Of a stretch of 64,000 nt of DNA, positions 26,708 to 35,782 are shown one piece after another (position 1 is the stretch's first letter; each line of letters begins with the position of its first letter). The translations under genes and the position numbers were made by a program. Source of the stretch: Chryseobacterium sp. MA9 (lineage in GTDB: Bacteria; Bacteroidota; Bacteroidia; Flavobacteriales; Weeksellaceae); contig NZ_CP075170.1 of assembly GCF_024399315.1 (NCBI RefSeq), positions 992,001-1,056,000 of the forward strand, read 5' to 3'. The notes under the pieces were generated by a model. It was given only the letters and a program-made list of their open reading frames with translations, was not told the DNA's origin and made no database searches.

Positions 26708-28198
26708 ATGATTGAAGAAACATCAAAAGAAAATATTGACAGGAGAATTCAGATGGCTGCCGAAGCCTATCAGTTCCTGAAGAATACCACTGTAAAAGAA
26801 CGGGCAGCCTTCATGAACGCAGTTGCCGATAAGATTGAAGCACTGGGAGAAAAACTTTTGACGACGGCCAACGCTGAAACCTCACTGCCTTTGGCAAGAC
26901 TTACCGGTGAAAAGACAAGAACAACAGGACAATGGAGAAGCTACGCAAAAGCTATAGCCACAGGAACATATACAGAGCCACGGATTGATCTTGCACAGCC
27001 TGACAAGCAAAAAGGAGATATCAGAAAATATAATGTTGGCATAGGACCTGTGGTTGTTTTCGGGGCCAGTAATTTTCCGTTTGCTTTTTCTACGGCAGGC
27101 GGTGATACTGCAAGTGCCATTGGAGCAGGCTGCCCTGTCATTGTAAAGGCTCATCCTGCACATTCTGAGACTTCACAAATGATGGCTGATGCTATCACAG
27201 ATGCTGTTACAGCATTCGGGTGGCCTGAAGGGATCTTTAGTCATATTACCGGAACTTCCTATGAGATTGGAACTTATTTGACTCAGCATCCTGATATCCG
27301 GGCTGTTGCATTTACCGGCTCTTTCAATGGTGGAAAAGCTTTGTTTGATATTGCAAACCGCCGTGAGAATCCTATTCCCGTATTTGCAGAAATGGGGAGC
27401 ATCAATCCTGTATTTGCCCTGCCAGATTTACTTGAAAACAAAGCAGAAGCATTCGCTAAAGAATATCTTTCATCCTTGACATTAGGAGTAGGGCAATTCT
27501 GTACTAATCCAGGAGTATGTATTGCTCTTAAAGGAGAATCTCTGGACCGTTTTATCATTACCCTGAAAAAGGAAATTCAGGAAGTTGTCCCCGCAAAGAT
27601 GCTTCACAAGGGGATCTATGAAAATTTTGAAAAGCATAAAACCAGAGCAGCAGAGCAGCCGGAAGTACATATTATTGCAGCTGCAGATACAGAAATTAAT
27701 GAGTGGCAGGCACGTACTATGGTGATAAAAACCAGCGCCAGAAACTTCATAAAAAATCCTGTGCTGAATGAAGAAGTATTCGGACCCTTTGGTATCATTG
27801 TAATTTGTGAAACCCGGGATGAGATGGTAGAAATTGCTCAACAACTGAAAGGCCAGTTAACCATTACCGTAGCGGCTACCGATGAAGACATCCGGAAACA
27901 TTTTATGCTGATCAACTTTCTGAAGGACAAATGTGGAAGATTACTGTTCAACGGAATGCCTACAGGAGTAGAAGTTGTTTATGCCATGCAGCATGGAGGC
28001 CCTTTTCCTTCCACTACTGATTCCCGTTTTACCTCCGTAGGCCCGGATGCTGTCAAGAGGTTTATCCGTCCTATTTCTTTCCAAAACTGGCCGGATGAAT
28101 TTTTGCCGGAAGAGCTGAAGAATGAAAACCCTCTACAGATCAGCAGAATAGTAGATGGAAAAGTCAATTCGGGATCATTAAAATTACAGACAACATGA
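26708..28198 (+). CDS. 2-oxoglutarate semialdehyde (2,5-dioxovalerate) dehydrogenase
   Basis: The 496-aa aldehyde dehydrogenase has the NAD(P)-binding segment VVFGASNFPFAFSTAGGD, general base Glu in VFAEMGSINPVF and catalytic Cys C265 in GQFCTNPG. The NFPFAFS and GQFCTNPGV patterns are those of the NADP-dependent 2,5-dioxovalerate dehydrogenase subgroup. It would oxidise 2-oxoglutarate semialdehyde to 2-oxoglutarate, the last step of hydroxyproline breakdown, feeding the TCA cycle. The stop overlaps the next start by ATGA, indicating translational coupling. Confidence 0.92.
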   Translation: MIEETSKENIDRRIQMAAEAYQFLKNTTVKERAAFMNAVADKIEALGEKLLTTANAETSLPLARLTGEKTRTTGQWRSYAKAIATGTYTEPRIDLAQPDKQKGDIRKYNVGIGPVVVFGASNFPFAFSTAGGDTASAIGAGCPVIVKAHPAHSETSQMMADAITDAVTAFGWPEGIFSHITGTSYEIGTYLTQHPDIRAVAFTGSFNGGKALFDIANRRENPIPVFAEMGSINPVFALPDLLENKAEAFAKEYLSSLTLGVGQFCTNPGVCIALKGESLDRFIITLKKEIQEVVPAKMLHKGIYENFEKHKTRAAEQPEVHIIAAADTEINEWQARTMVIKTSARNFIKNPVLNEEVFGPFGIIVICETRDEMVEIAQQLKGQLTITVAATDEDIRKHFMLINFLKDKCGRLLFNGMPTGVEVVYAMQHGGPFPSTTDSRFTSVGPDAVKRFIRPISFQNWPDEFLPEELKNENPLQISRIVDGKVNSGSLKLQTT

Positions 28199-29193
28199 AC
28201 AGAACATTTTTTTGTATAGATTCGCACACCTGTGGCTGCCCTGTACGTCTTGTTGCAGGCGGCGGTCCCATTCTAAAAGGAAAGTCCATGATGGAGCGCA
28301 GGCTTCATTTCATGAAAGAGTACGACTGGATCCGGAAAGGGCTCATGTTTGAACCCCGTGGTCACGATATGATGAGTGGAAGTATTTTGTATCCGCCTAT
28401 TGACGAAGAAAATGATATCGGAGTATTGTATATTGAAACCAGTGGATGTCTTCCTATGTGCGGGCACGGAACAATCGGGACAGTAACGATTGCCATAGAA
28501 GAAGGTCTGGTTTTCCCTAAAGTTCCCGGAAAGCTGCGCCTTGAAACACCTGCTGGACTTATTCTCATCGATTATGTACAGGAAGGCAAAAAAGTAACAT
28601 CTGTAAAACTAACCAACGTAAAATCATTTCTGTATGCTGAAAATCTGGAAATTGAATGTCCGGATCTTGGATTAATAAAAGCTGATGTAGCTTATGGCGG
28701 CAACTTCTACGCTATTATAGACCCACAGGAAAATTTCAGAGATATTTCTGATTTTACAGCCAGCCAGCTTATCCATTATGGAAAAATCATCAGAAAATTA
28801 CTCAATGAAAAATACCAGTTTATTCATCCTGAAAATGAACATATTACCGGATTAAGCCATATTCAATGGACAGGTAACCCCACAGACCCCAAAGCAAGTG
28901 GACGGAATGCTGTTTTAGTGGGAGAGAATGCCCTGGACCGTTCACCATGCGGAACAGGTACTTCTGCAAGAATGGCTCAATGGTATGCTAAAGGAAAATT
29001 AAAAGAAGGGGAAGAATTTATCCATGAAAGCTATATCGGGTCACAGTTCATAGGGAGAATTGAAGGAACGGATACTGTTGGCGGGAAATCAGCAATTATC
29101 CCCTCAGTAGAAGGCTGGGCAAGAATTACAGGCTATAATCATATTATTATTGATGATGAAGATCCTTACTGGCAGGGATTTCAGGTTATGTAA
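28195..29193 (+). CDS. 4-hydroxyproline 2-epimerase
   Basis: The 332-aa protein belongs to the proline racemase/hydroxyproline epimerase family. The two catalytic cysteines are present: C89 in MCGHGTIG and C252 in RSPCGTGTSA. It interconverts trans-4-hydroxy-L-proline and cis-4-hydroxy-D-proline, the entry step. Having both Cys excludes the Thr/Cys dehydratase subtype. The operon context supports the epimerase over proline racemase. Its ATG overlaps the aldehyde dehydrogenase stop by 4 bp, and the next gene starts 8 bp downstream. Confidence 0.93.
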   Translation: MNRTFFCIDSHTCGCPVRLVAGGGPILKGKSMMERRLHFMKEYDWIRKGLMFEPRGHDMMSGSILYPPIDEENDIGVLYIETSGCLPMCGHGTIGTVTIAIEEGLVFPKVPGKLRLETPAGLILIDYVQEGKKVTSVKLTNVKSFLYAENLEIECPDLGLIKADVAYGGNFYAIIDPQENFRDISDFTASQLIHYGKIIRKLLNEKYQFIHPENEHITGLSHIQWTGNPTDPKASGRNAVLVGENALDRSPCGTGTSARMAQWYAKGKLKEGEEFIHESYIGSQFIGRIEGTDTVGGKSAIIPSVEGWARITGYNHIIIDDEDPYWQGFQVM

Positions 29194-29201
29194 ACAAACA
29201 T

Positions 29202-30467
29202 ATGACACAAAATAAAGGAAAAGCACTCATTATTGGTGCAGGAATAGCAGGTTTAAGCTCCGCTTATTATCTTTTACAGAAAGGCTGGAGTGTAGAAATT
29301 CTGGAACAGAATGATCTTTCCAACAATTGTTCTTATGGCAATGCAGGAATGATAGTCCCCAGTCACTTTACTCCGTTAGCGGCGCCGGGTGTTGTTGCAC
29401 AAGGAATCCGTTGGATGTTTGACAGCAAAAGTCCATTTTACGTAAAACCGTCATTGAGTGCAGATTTGTTCTCCTGGGGAGTAAAGTTTTTGAAACACTC
29501 CAATCAGAAGCATGTGGACCGTTCAGCATCGGCTATCAGAGATCTTAATCTGGCGAGCAGTATCCTCTATAATGAGATTGCAGCAAAAGATGAATTTGAT
29601 TTCGAACTTACTCAAAATGGTATTCTGATGCTTTACAAAACTGAAAAAGTAAGGGAAGAAGAAGCAGAACTTGCCCACAAAGCAATCAATATGGGATTAT
29701 CGGTTGATATTCTGGATAAAAAAGAAATTCAGAAACTCGAACCCAATATACAGATGGATGTTATTGGCGGTGTCAATTATAAATGTGACGGCCATATGAA
29801 CCCCATGAAACTGATGAAGCAAATGATCTCTTATCTTAAAAATAATGGTGTCGTTTTTCATACCCATCACAAAGTAACCGGGTTTGAAACATCCGAAAAT
29901 AGGATTAAAGCAGTAATTGCCAATGATATAAAATTTACAGCAGACCGTTTCGTTATGACTGGAGGTTCATTTCTTCCTGAACTGGCTAAAAAAGCAGGAA
30001 TTAAAATTCAGTTAATGCCCGGGAAAGGATATTCATTCATGCATACCCCTGATAATCCGGTCAATATCCTGAATCATGCGGCTTTATTACTGGAAGCAAG
30101 AGTGGCTGTTACTCCTATGAATGGGCAGATCCGCTTCGGTGGAACTATGGAGCTGGCTTCCCATCAGAACAAAATTAACATGAAAAGAGTAGAAGGGATT
30201 ATCAGGTCCATTCCCAACTATTTACCAGATTTCCAGGTTGAAATGCCCAAAGAATCCAAAATCTGGTTTGGATACAGACCTTGTGCTCCGGATGGGCTTC
30301 CGTATTTAGGGCAATCTTCCCAATTGAAGAATCTGATCATTGCAGGCGGCGGTGGAATGATGGGTTTAAGTTTAGGACCCATTTTTGGAAAAACAGTTTC
30401 AGAACTTGCCAATGACCAAAAGCCAACGGTTGAGATAAAGATATTCAACCCAGAAAGATTTAGTTAA
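29202..30467 (+). CDS. FAD-dependent D-amino-acid (D-hydroxyproline) dehydrogenase
   Basis: The 421-aa DadA-like flavoprotein has an N-terminal dinucleotide motif (LIIGAGIAGLSSAYYL, about 9-24). Its NNCSYGNAGMIVPSHFTPLA region is typical of DadA/hydroxyproline dehydrogenases, and it has a C-terminal IIAGGGGMMGLSLGP FAD-binding segment. It oxidises cis-4-hydroxy-D-proline to 1-pyrroline-4-hydroxy-2-carboxylate, the substrate of the first enzyme in this operon. It is the last of four tightly packed genes. No separate electron-transfer subunits are encoded nearby. Confidence 0.92.
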   Translation: MTQNKGKALIIGAGIAGLSSAYYLLQKGWSVEILEQNDLSNNCSYGNAGMIVPSHFTPLAAPGVVAQGIRWMFDSKSPFYVKPSLSADLFSWGVKFLKHSNQKHVDRSASAIRDLNLASSILYNEIAAKDEFDFELTQNGILMLYKTEKVREEEAELAHKAINMGLSVDILDKKEIQKLEPNIQMDVIGGVNYKCDGHMNPMKLMKQMISYLKNNGVVFHTHHKVTGFETSENRIKAVIANDIKFTADRFVMTGGSFLPELAKKAGIKIQLMPGKGYSFMHTPDNPVNILNHAALLLEARVAVTPMNGQIRFGGTMELASHQNKINMKRVEGIIRSIPNYLPDFQVEMPKESKIWFGYRPCAPDGLPYLGQSSQLKNLIIAGGGGMMGLSLGPIFGKTVSELANDQKPTVEIKIFNPERFS

Positions 30468-30549
30468 AAAACACCACATAACATACACAAATCAAGCCAA
30501 AAACAATTTGATTATTCAAATAATTTATTAACAACCAAATCCAAAATTT

Positions 30550-32697
30550 ATGAAAAAAATTAAATTACTAGTACTTGTTTCCCTATTTCCAATAATAGGT
30601 TTTGCGCAAGAAAACAGACCTCGGGAGTGTAAAGCAGATGAAATGATGAAAAAACATTTTGAACTGCACCCTAAATCTAAGGCTGAATATGAAAATTTTG
30701 AGAAATACACCCAAGATTTCGTAAAAAAAATGGGATCAGACAAAAATTCATTGAATAATAGGATCAACAATCCAACCTACATCATCCCTGTGGTTTTTCA
30801 TGTGTATGGAGAATCTCAGAGTAATGTAAAAGTAAATTACCAAAAAGTAGTTGACTTACTGGAACAAATCAACTTAAATTTCAATGGAATCAACACGGAT
30901 TCAAATACTGTGGATCCTGATTTCCAATCTATCAGAGCAGCATTAAGTATTGAATTCCGATTAGCTAAAATTGATCCAACCGGAAAAGCAACAAGCGGAG
31001 TGGTATTTCACCCTTTCAAAGGTGGATATGGCAACGGAGGTGGATATGATGCACAAATTGGCACAGATGCCTGGGATAATACAAAGTATATGAATGTATA
31101 TATCCAAAATGACCTATATGCTAATAAAGATTTATATCAATCAGGAGTTGCCTGGTATCCTGATTCATACATGACTTCAGTAAATACAGCCAGAGTTGTT
31201 TATAACGGACGTTATATATTTAATGCTGCAGGAACAGTGGCTTCAAATGAGTTTTCTGATACATTCACTCACGAATTTGGGCATTGGTTAAATCTTCAAC
31301 ACACGTTCAATGTTCTTTGTTCAACTGCAAATCCTAGTAATGATGGTGACGGAGTTGCTGACACACCTGTAGAAAATATGTCTTCCGGATTAGGATGTAC
31401 AGCTGGAAACAATTGCCTTGGACAAAAAGTAAACGTTGAAAACTATATGGGATACAATGGTTCTTCAGGTTGTTATAAAATGTTTACCAACGGACAGGTT
31501 AACAGAATGCTGGCAGCATTAAACCATCCTTCGCGAATAAATTTATGGCAGCCTGCCAACTTAGCTGCAACCGGAGTTGCCAATACTCCACCTAGATTAA
31601 CCCTTAGCAACAGTACATTTACAGAGAACTTAAACAATAATGGAGCCGTGTCATTAGATGGAACAGTAGCATCTGCCCCTACATCAACGATTACGCTAAA
31701 AGGAGCTACATTTGCCGTTCCAAATGGAACAACTCTTACTGCAGGAACACATTTCACTTCTTCATTACCAGCAGGACTAACAGCAGCTATAGCAGTTACA
31801 AGCCCTACTACGGCTACACTTACCATAAATGGTGCGGCAACCAGTCATCCTAAAAGTCAGGTCCTGAATTCATCAATTACGTTCCTAAATCCGGCTATAA
31901 CAGGAGGCGTAACTTCACTAGGATCAACTACAGCTTTGGCATTAACTTTTTCTTACAAAGATCCTTATAAAATAGTTACAGGAACTCCTCTGGAAAGTTA
32001 TGCCAACCCAACACCAACAACAGTAACAACCAACTCCGGGGCAACTTGGAAATATTTTATCATTAACCCGGAGCTTAGTGATGATGCAGGGTATGGTGCC
32101 TGGTACTATGGAGCCAATCAATTAAAATTGGAAACCTATTGGAAAGGATTAGTTTGCCAGGCAGGAACACGAAATATCAGTTTAATTCCGGCTTGCACCA
32201 CTATAACTAATGCAAATAATATAGGTTACCCAATTGGTACTCCCGGACAACTTGACGTATACACTCCTACATACACTAACTGGTCTGGCCAAACCGCTTA
32301 TGTTGGTTTTAGAAACCAATTTGAGGGTTACAATATTAACGGCTATTTCAAACTGACTGTTGGGGCCAATGGTTCAGGTTATTCTGTAACTGCGTTTGGA
32401 TACAATACACAACCAAATGGCAGCATTACAACTCCTTGTGCATTATCATTATCCTCTGCAGACGCTGATACAACAAACTCAGAAACATCCATTTATCCAA
32501 ATCCGGTTTCTGATGTATTAAATATTAAAACAAAAGGGGAAATCAAGTCAATTTCTGTTTATGATATGTTTGGAAGAAAAATGAATGCTAAAGTTATTGG
32601 CGATAAGGTTGATGTTAAACACTTCCTAAGCGGAACTTATTTAATTGATATTGAAACTTCTTTAGGGAAATCTTCCCAAAAATTCATTAAAAAATAG
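30550..32697 (+). CDS. Secreted M43 (pappalysin-like) zinc metalloprotease with T9SS C-terminal domain
   Basis: The 715-aa exported protease has a signal peptide (1-19, ending GFAQ) and a propeptide-like region. The M43 catalytic domain contains HEFGHWLNLQH (H241, E242, H245, H251) and a Met-turn region ENYMGYNG, with Cys pairs around it. A beta-sandwich or Ig-like region (about 345-480) and a further domain follow. The end is a type A sorting domain (about 640-715: SIYPNPVSDVLNI, VKHFLSGTYLIDI, KFIKK) that directs type IX secretion. It lies 80 bp after the hydroxyproline operon, consistent with breaking down collagen-like proteins outside the cell. Substrate preference is inferred, not visible. 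Confidence 0.92.
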   Translation: MKKIKLLVLVSLFPIIGFAQENRPRECKADEMMKKHFELHPKSKAEYENFEKYTQDFVKKMGSDKNSLNNRINNPTYIIPVVFHVYGESQSNVKVNYQKVVDLLEQINLNFNGINTDSNTVDPDFQSIRAALSIEFRLAKIDPTGKATSGVVFHPFKGGYGNGGGYDAQIGTDAWDNTKYMNVYIQNDLYANKDLYQSGVAWYPDSYMTSVNTARVVYNGRYIFNAAGTVASNEFSDTFTHEFGHWLNLQHTFNVLCSTANPSNDGDGVADTPVENMSSGLGCTAGNNCLGQKVNVENYMGYNGSSGCYKMFTNGQVNRMLAALNHPSRINLWQPANLAATGVANTPPRLTLSNSTFTENLNNNGAVSLDGTVASAPTSTITLKGATFAVPNGTTLTAGTHFTSSLPAGLTAAIAVTSPTTATLTINGAATSHPKSQVLNSSITFLNPAITGGVTSLGSTTALALTFSYKDPYKIVTGTPLESYANPTPTTVTTNSGATWKYFIINPELSDDAGYGAWYYGANQLKLETYWKGLVCQAGTRNISLIPACTTITNANNIGYPIGTPGQLDVYTPTYTNWSGQTAYVGFRNQFEGYNINGYFKLTVGANGSGYSVTAFGYNTQPNGSITTPCALSLSSADADTTNSETSIYPNPVSDVLNIKTKGEIKSISVYDMFGRKMNAKVIGDKVDVKHFLSGTYLIDIETSLGKSSQKFIKK

Positions 32698-32806
32698 GAT
32701 CAAACGCTAAGAAACGAACAAGCTGTATTCTTGATATAAACTTTTTAAATAACAAAACACTTTTCTCAGAAATATGGATAAATAGTTTAGTATTCATATG
32801 CAGTTG

Positions 32807-32836
32807 ATTGGGCTTAAAAATTAAGCCCAATTTTTT
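32807..32836 (+). terminator. Terminator after the M43 protease
   Basis: ATTGGGCTTAA (32807-32817) pairs with TTAAGCCCAAT (32821-32831) around AAA, followed by a T6 run. It is about 110 bp after the stop codon. Confidence 0.85.
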
Positions 32837-32876
32837 ATTTTATTTATGTACTTTTATTCTTTGATAACAATATCAA

Positions 32877-33377
32877 ATGTATTACAAAAACGACACCATC
32901 ATCATCCGCGAATTTACTCCTGAAGAATTTTCTTTATTCTCCACTCTTTTTCAAAATGAAAACGTTACCCGATATCTTCCTTACAAGACTCCTGAAGAAT
33001 ATAAGGAAATGTTCGATAAAGCATTGTCTGATTATGAAGCAGGACCATTCAGCAGATGGGGAATATTCAACACCCAGAATAACGATTTTGTGGGAATGTG
33101 TCTGGCCAGAATCTTCCTTGATAATCCTGATCAGCTAGAAATAGGATATACCTTAGGAGAAAATTACTGGGGCAAAGGACTCGGAACTGAAGTTTGTAAA
33201 GCCCTTGTCGATTATTGTTCTTCATTACAACTTAAGAAAGATATCGTCGCTGTAACCGATCTTGATAATATTGGATCACAGAAAGTCCTTCTGAAAAGCA
33301 ACTTTAAGAGAATTGAAAATTTGATACGGAAGGATGAGAATAGGGAACTGGCTTATTTTATTTTACAGAAGAAGTAA
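32877..33377 (+). CDS. GNAT-family N-acetyltransferase (RimJ/RimL-like)
   Basis: The 166-aa cytoplasmic protein starts with the RimJ/L-like IIREFTPEEFSLFSTLF. The acetyl-CoA binding segment is LGENYWGKGLGTEVCKALV (about 91-109, motif A, with the Q/RxxGxG/A variant GKGLGT). The C-terminal NIGSQKVLLKSNF matches the usual N-xx-S-xx-V-xxK-xGF signature. It transfers an acetyl group from acetyl-CoA to an unknown amine, perhaps an amino acid or protein N-terminus. It is flanked by a terminator and a dispersed repeat, so probably monocistronic. Confidence 0.9.
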   Translation: MYYKNDTIIIREFTPEEFSLFSTLFQNENVTRYLPYKTPEEYKEMFDKALSDYEAGPFSRWGIFNTQNNDFVGMCLARIFLDNPDQLEIGYTLGENYWGKGLGTEVCKALVDYCSSLQLKKDIVAVTDLDNIGSQKVLLKSNFKRIENLIRKDENRELAYFILQKK

Positions 33378-33411
33378 ACTTGTATCTCAGATTACAAAAG
33401 GAAGACTCAGA

Positions 33412-33468
33412 ATTACCCTTCCTTTGGAGGGGTGGCGAAAATTCAAAGAATTTTTGACGGGGCGGTTC
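33412..33468 (-). repeat. Dispersed palindromic repeat, copy B (inverted)
   Basis: Read on the minus strand: AACCGCCCCGTC, then CAAAAATTCTTTGAATTTTC (a near-perfect palindrome), then GCCACCCCTCC and AAAGGAAGGGTAATT. It is the inverse of copies at 12860-12941 and 43285-43363 and lies 35 bp after the acetyltransferase stop. Confidence 0.8.
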
Positions 33469-33543
33469 ACACACATCTACTTCAAACTGCTTCACCGCAA
33501 AACATTTCGTTTATACAATAATTTATCATAACTTGCAGAAATT

Positions 33544-33960
33544 ATGATGTCAAAACGTTGCAAATATGCGCTGAAAGCAATGGTCAGATTAGCAAGGAAT
33601 TATAACCAGGGCTTTCTGTCAACCTCCATTATTGCACAAGATGAGAACATCCCAAAAAAATTTCTGGAACAAATTCTCCTCGAACTTAAAAGAGCTAAAC
33701 TTGTCAACAGTAAGCAAGGTAAAGTAGGAGGGTACTATTTATTAAAATCTCCTGATGAAGTTTCATTAGCTGACATTTACCGAATTTTTGACGGTCCTAT
33801 TGCTCTTACGCCGTGTGTTTCTTTAAACTTTTATGAAGCATGTGACGATTGTGTAGATGAAGCAGTCTGCTATCTGAGAAAAGAACTCATGATCGTTCGT
33901 GAAAAGACCAGAAAAAGTATGATGGAAGCCACTCTAACTAAGTTTATCAATAAGGATTAA
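33544..33960 (+). CDS. Rrf2-family transcriptional regulator of the sulfur cluster
   Basis: The 138-aa winged-helix protein has an HTH of Rrf2 type (about 8-68: CKYALKAMVRLARN, IPKKFLEQILLELKRA, KVGGYYLLKSP). A cysteine cluster, C91, C100, C103 and C109, recalls IscR's Fe-S ligand region but has different spacing. Its position, 83 bp upstream of cysH and in the same direction, suggests it senses cysteine, O-acetylserine or Fe-S status and controls the assimilation genes. A perfect 8-bp inverted repeat in the cysH promoter is a candidate operator. The start may be 33544 or the adjacent ATG. Confidence 0.9.
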   Translation: MMSKRCKYALKAMVRLARNYNQGFLSTSIIAQDENIPKKFLEQILLELKRAKLVNSKQGKVGGYYLLKSPDEVSLADIYRIFDGPIALTPCVSLNFYEACDDCVDEAVCYLRKELMIVREKTRKSMMEATLTKFINKD

Positions 33961-33974
33961 AATTTTTTTCATTT

Positions 33975-34008
33975 AAATTCTACTATTTTGATAGGAGTTA
34001 TAGAATTT
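33975..34008. promoter_or_regulatory. Candidate operator upstream of cysH
   Basis: AAATTCTA (33975-33982) is perfectly complementary to TAGAATTT (34001-34008). Between them is a smaller palindrome, CTATtttgATAG (33983-33994). The site lies immediately before the -7 box and would cover the -33 region, ideal for the neighbouring Rrf2-family regulator. Confidence 0.5.
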
Positions 34009-34012
34009 TATA

Positions 34013-34020
34013 TATATTTG
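34013..34020 (+). promoter_or_regulatory. -7 box (TATATTTG) of the sulfur operon
   Basis: A TAnnTTTG match lies 23 bp before the cysH start, directly downstream of the inverted repeat operator candidate. Confidence 0.6.
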
Positions 34021-34043
34021 CAAGACTTAAATCTCAATTCAAA

Positions 34044-34757
34044 ATGGAATACAGTCTGAAAAATGAATTCGAAAATATTATAAAAGAGGCTTCTGAAGCT
34101 TCTTTTCAAACTAATGGGCTGCAATTACTGACTGAAAGATTCCCAGATAAAGTAATCTTTTCAACCAGTTTCAGCTATGAAGATCAGGTCATCACTCATC
34201 TGATAAAAGATTTAAATATTGAAATATTCACCCTGGATACGGGAAGACTTTTTGAACAGACTTATGAAACCTGGACTTCTACAAAAGCTTTCTTTAAAAA
34301 GAACATCAAAGCATACTATCCGGATACGGAAGAACTCAGAGAATTTGTTACAGAAAATGGACCAGATTCTTTTTATCAATCTGTAGAAAAAAGGAAAGCA
34401 TGCTGTACCATCCGAAAGGTTCATCCTTTAAAAAAAGCACTGGAAGGCTATAAAGTCTGGATTACAGGACTTAGATCTGAACATTCTGCCAACAGACAGA
34501 ATATGCCACAGCTGGAGTGGGATCCGGATAATAAGATCATAAAATTCCATCCCATCCTTCACTGGACTTCAGAACAAGTGACAGACTATGTAAAAGATCA
34601 TCATTTACCATACAATCATCTTCACAAAAAAGGATTTGTAAGCATAGGATGCGAACCCTGTACCAGAGCAATCAAAGAAGGAGAAGATTTCAGAGCGGGC
34701 CGATGGTGGTGGGAAGATGCCAATAAAAAAGAGTGCGGTCTGCATATTCATCAATAA
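34044..34757 (+). CDS. cysH: Phosphoadenylyl/adenylyl-sulfate reductase, 4Fe-4S APS type
   Basis: The 237-aa enzyme reduces activated sulfate to sulfite using thioredoxin. The nucleotide-binding part starts near KVIFSTSFSYEDQV. The four Fe-S cysteines are present: C120-C121 in KACCTIRKVHPL and C203/C206 in IGCEPCTRA. The redox Cys is in the C-terminal ECGLHIHQ. The CC..CxxC set marks the APS-reducing (plant/bacterial Fe-S) subtype. This fits the absence of an APS kinase gene and of a CysC domain on CysN in this cluster. It is the first structural gene; cysD follows after 11 bp. Confidence 0.95.
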   Translation: MEYSLKNEFENIIKEASEASFQTNGLQLLTERFPDKVIFSTSFSYEDQVITHLIKDLNIEIFTLDTGRLFEQTYETWTSTKAFFKKNIKAYYPDTEELREFVTENGPDSFYQSVEKRKACCTIRKVHPLKKALEGYKVWITGLRSEHSANRQNMPQLEWDPDNKIIKFHPILHWTSEQVTDYVKDHHLPYNHLHKKGFVSIGCEPCTRAIKEGEDFRAGRWWWEDANKKECGLHIHQ

Positions 34758-34768
34758 AAAAAGAAAAA

Positions 34769-35677
34769 ATGTCAATACATCAGTTAAACTATTTAGATCA
34801 GTTAGAAGCCGAATCTATTTACATATTAAGAGAAGTAGCAGGTCAGTTTGAACGTCCGGCCTTATTATTCAGCGGAGGAAAAGACAGTATTGTACTGGCT
34901 CATCTGGCAAGAAAAGCATTCTTCCATGGGAAAATTCCGTTTACATTTGTTCATGTAGATACCGGACACAATTTTCCGGAAGTGTTGGATTTTCGTGATC
35001 AGCTAGTAAAACAATTGGATGTCAATCTGGCAGTCAGAAAAGTGGAAGACACTATTAAAAGTAAAAAACTAACTGAGGCTAAAGGTAAATTTCCAAGCAG
35101 AAACTGGCTTCAAACCTATACACTTCTTGATACTATTGAAGAATTTGAATTTGATGCCTGTATTGGAGGAGCCAGAAGAGATGAAGAAAAAGCACGTGCC
35201 AAAGAAAGAATATTCTCAGTTCGTGATGAATTCGGGCAGTGGGATCCTAAACTTCAGCGTCCGGAGCTTTGGAATATTTTCAACGGAAAAATCCATAAAG
35301 GAGAAAATGTAAGGGTTTTCCCCATAAGCAACTGGACAGAGCTTGACATCTGGAACTATATCCGCAGAGAAAAAATTGCACTCCCTTCCATCTATTTTTC
35401 GCATGAAAGAGAAGTGATCGATTTTAACGGGCAGTGGCTTGCCAATTCTTCACATGTTGTGCTAGAGCCGGAAGATATTATCACCACTAGAAAAATCCGT
35501 TACCGCACCGTAGGAGACATGACATGCACTGCAGCTGTAGAATCTAATGCCATTACAATAGATGCTGTAATCGAAGAAATTGTAGCAACCAGAATTTCAG
35601 AACGTGGCGAAACAAGAATTGACGACAGGGTAACAGAGGCAGCAATGGAAGATCGAAAAAAAGGAGGCTACTTCTAG
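34769..35677 (+). CDS. cysD: Sulfate adenylyltransferase subunit 2
   Basis: The 302-aa protein has the PP-loop ATP pyrophosphatase motif LLFSGGKDSIVLAHLA and conserved FVHVDTGHNFPE and GGARRDEEKARAKERIFS segments. With the CysN GTPase it makes APS from ATP and sulfate. The ATG at 34769 (MSIHQLNYLDQLEAESI) is the family's normal start; a longer frame from 34733 overlaps cysH and is rejected. A 105-bp gap with ATTACTCATT-type repeats separates it from cysN, unusual inside an otherwise tight operon. Confidence 0.95.
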   Translation: MSIHQLNYLDQLEAESIYILREVAGQFERPALLFSGGKDSIVLAHLARKAFFHGKIPFTFVHVDTGHNFPEVLDFRDQLVKQLDVNLAVRKVEDTIKSKKLTEAKGKFPSRNWLQTYTLLDTIEEFEFDACIGGARRDEEKARAKERIFSVRDEFGQWDPKLQRPELWNIFNGKIHKGENVRVFPISNWTELDIWNYIRREKIALPSIYFSHEREVIDFNGQWLANSSHVVLEPEDIITTRKIRYRTVGDMTCTAAVESNAITIDAVIEEIVATRISERGETRIDDRVTEAAMEDRKKGGYF

Positions 35678-35738
35678 ATAAGCAATCAGCGATGAGTCAT
35701 AAGTAATAGGACAGACAACTTTTACTTATTTAACAATA

Positions 35739-35764
35739 CAATTACTCATTGCCCATTACTCATT
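35739..35764 (+). repeat. ATTACTCATT simple repeat between cysD and cysN
   Basis: ATTACTCATT occurs twice (about 35740 and 35755), separated by GCCC. The same unit is at 13032-13050, and degenerate forms lie at 1162-1190. It interrupts the cysD-cysN spacing. Confidence 0.5.
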
Positions 35765-35782
35765 ATTTATAATTAAAATCGG

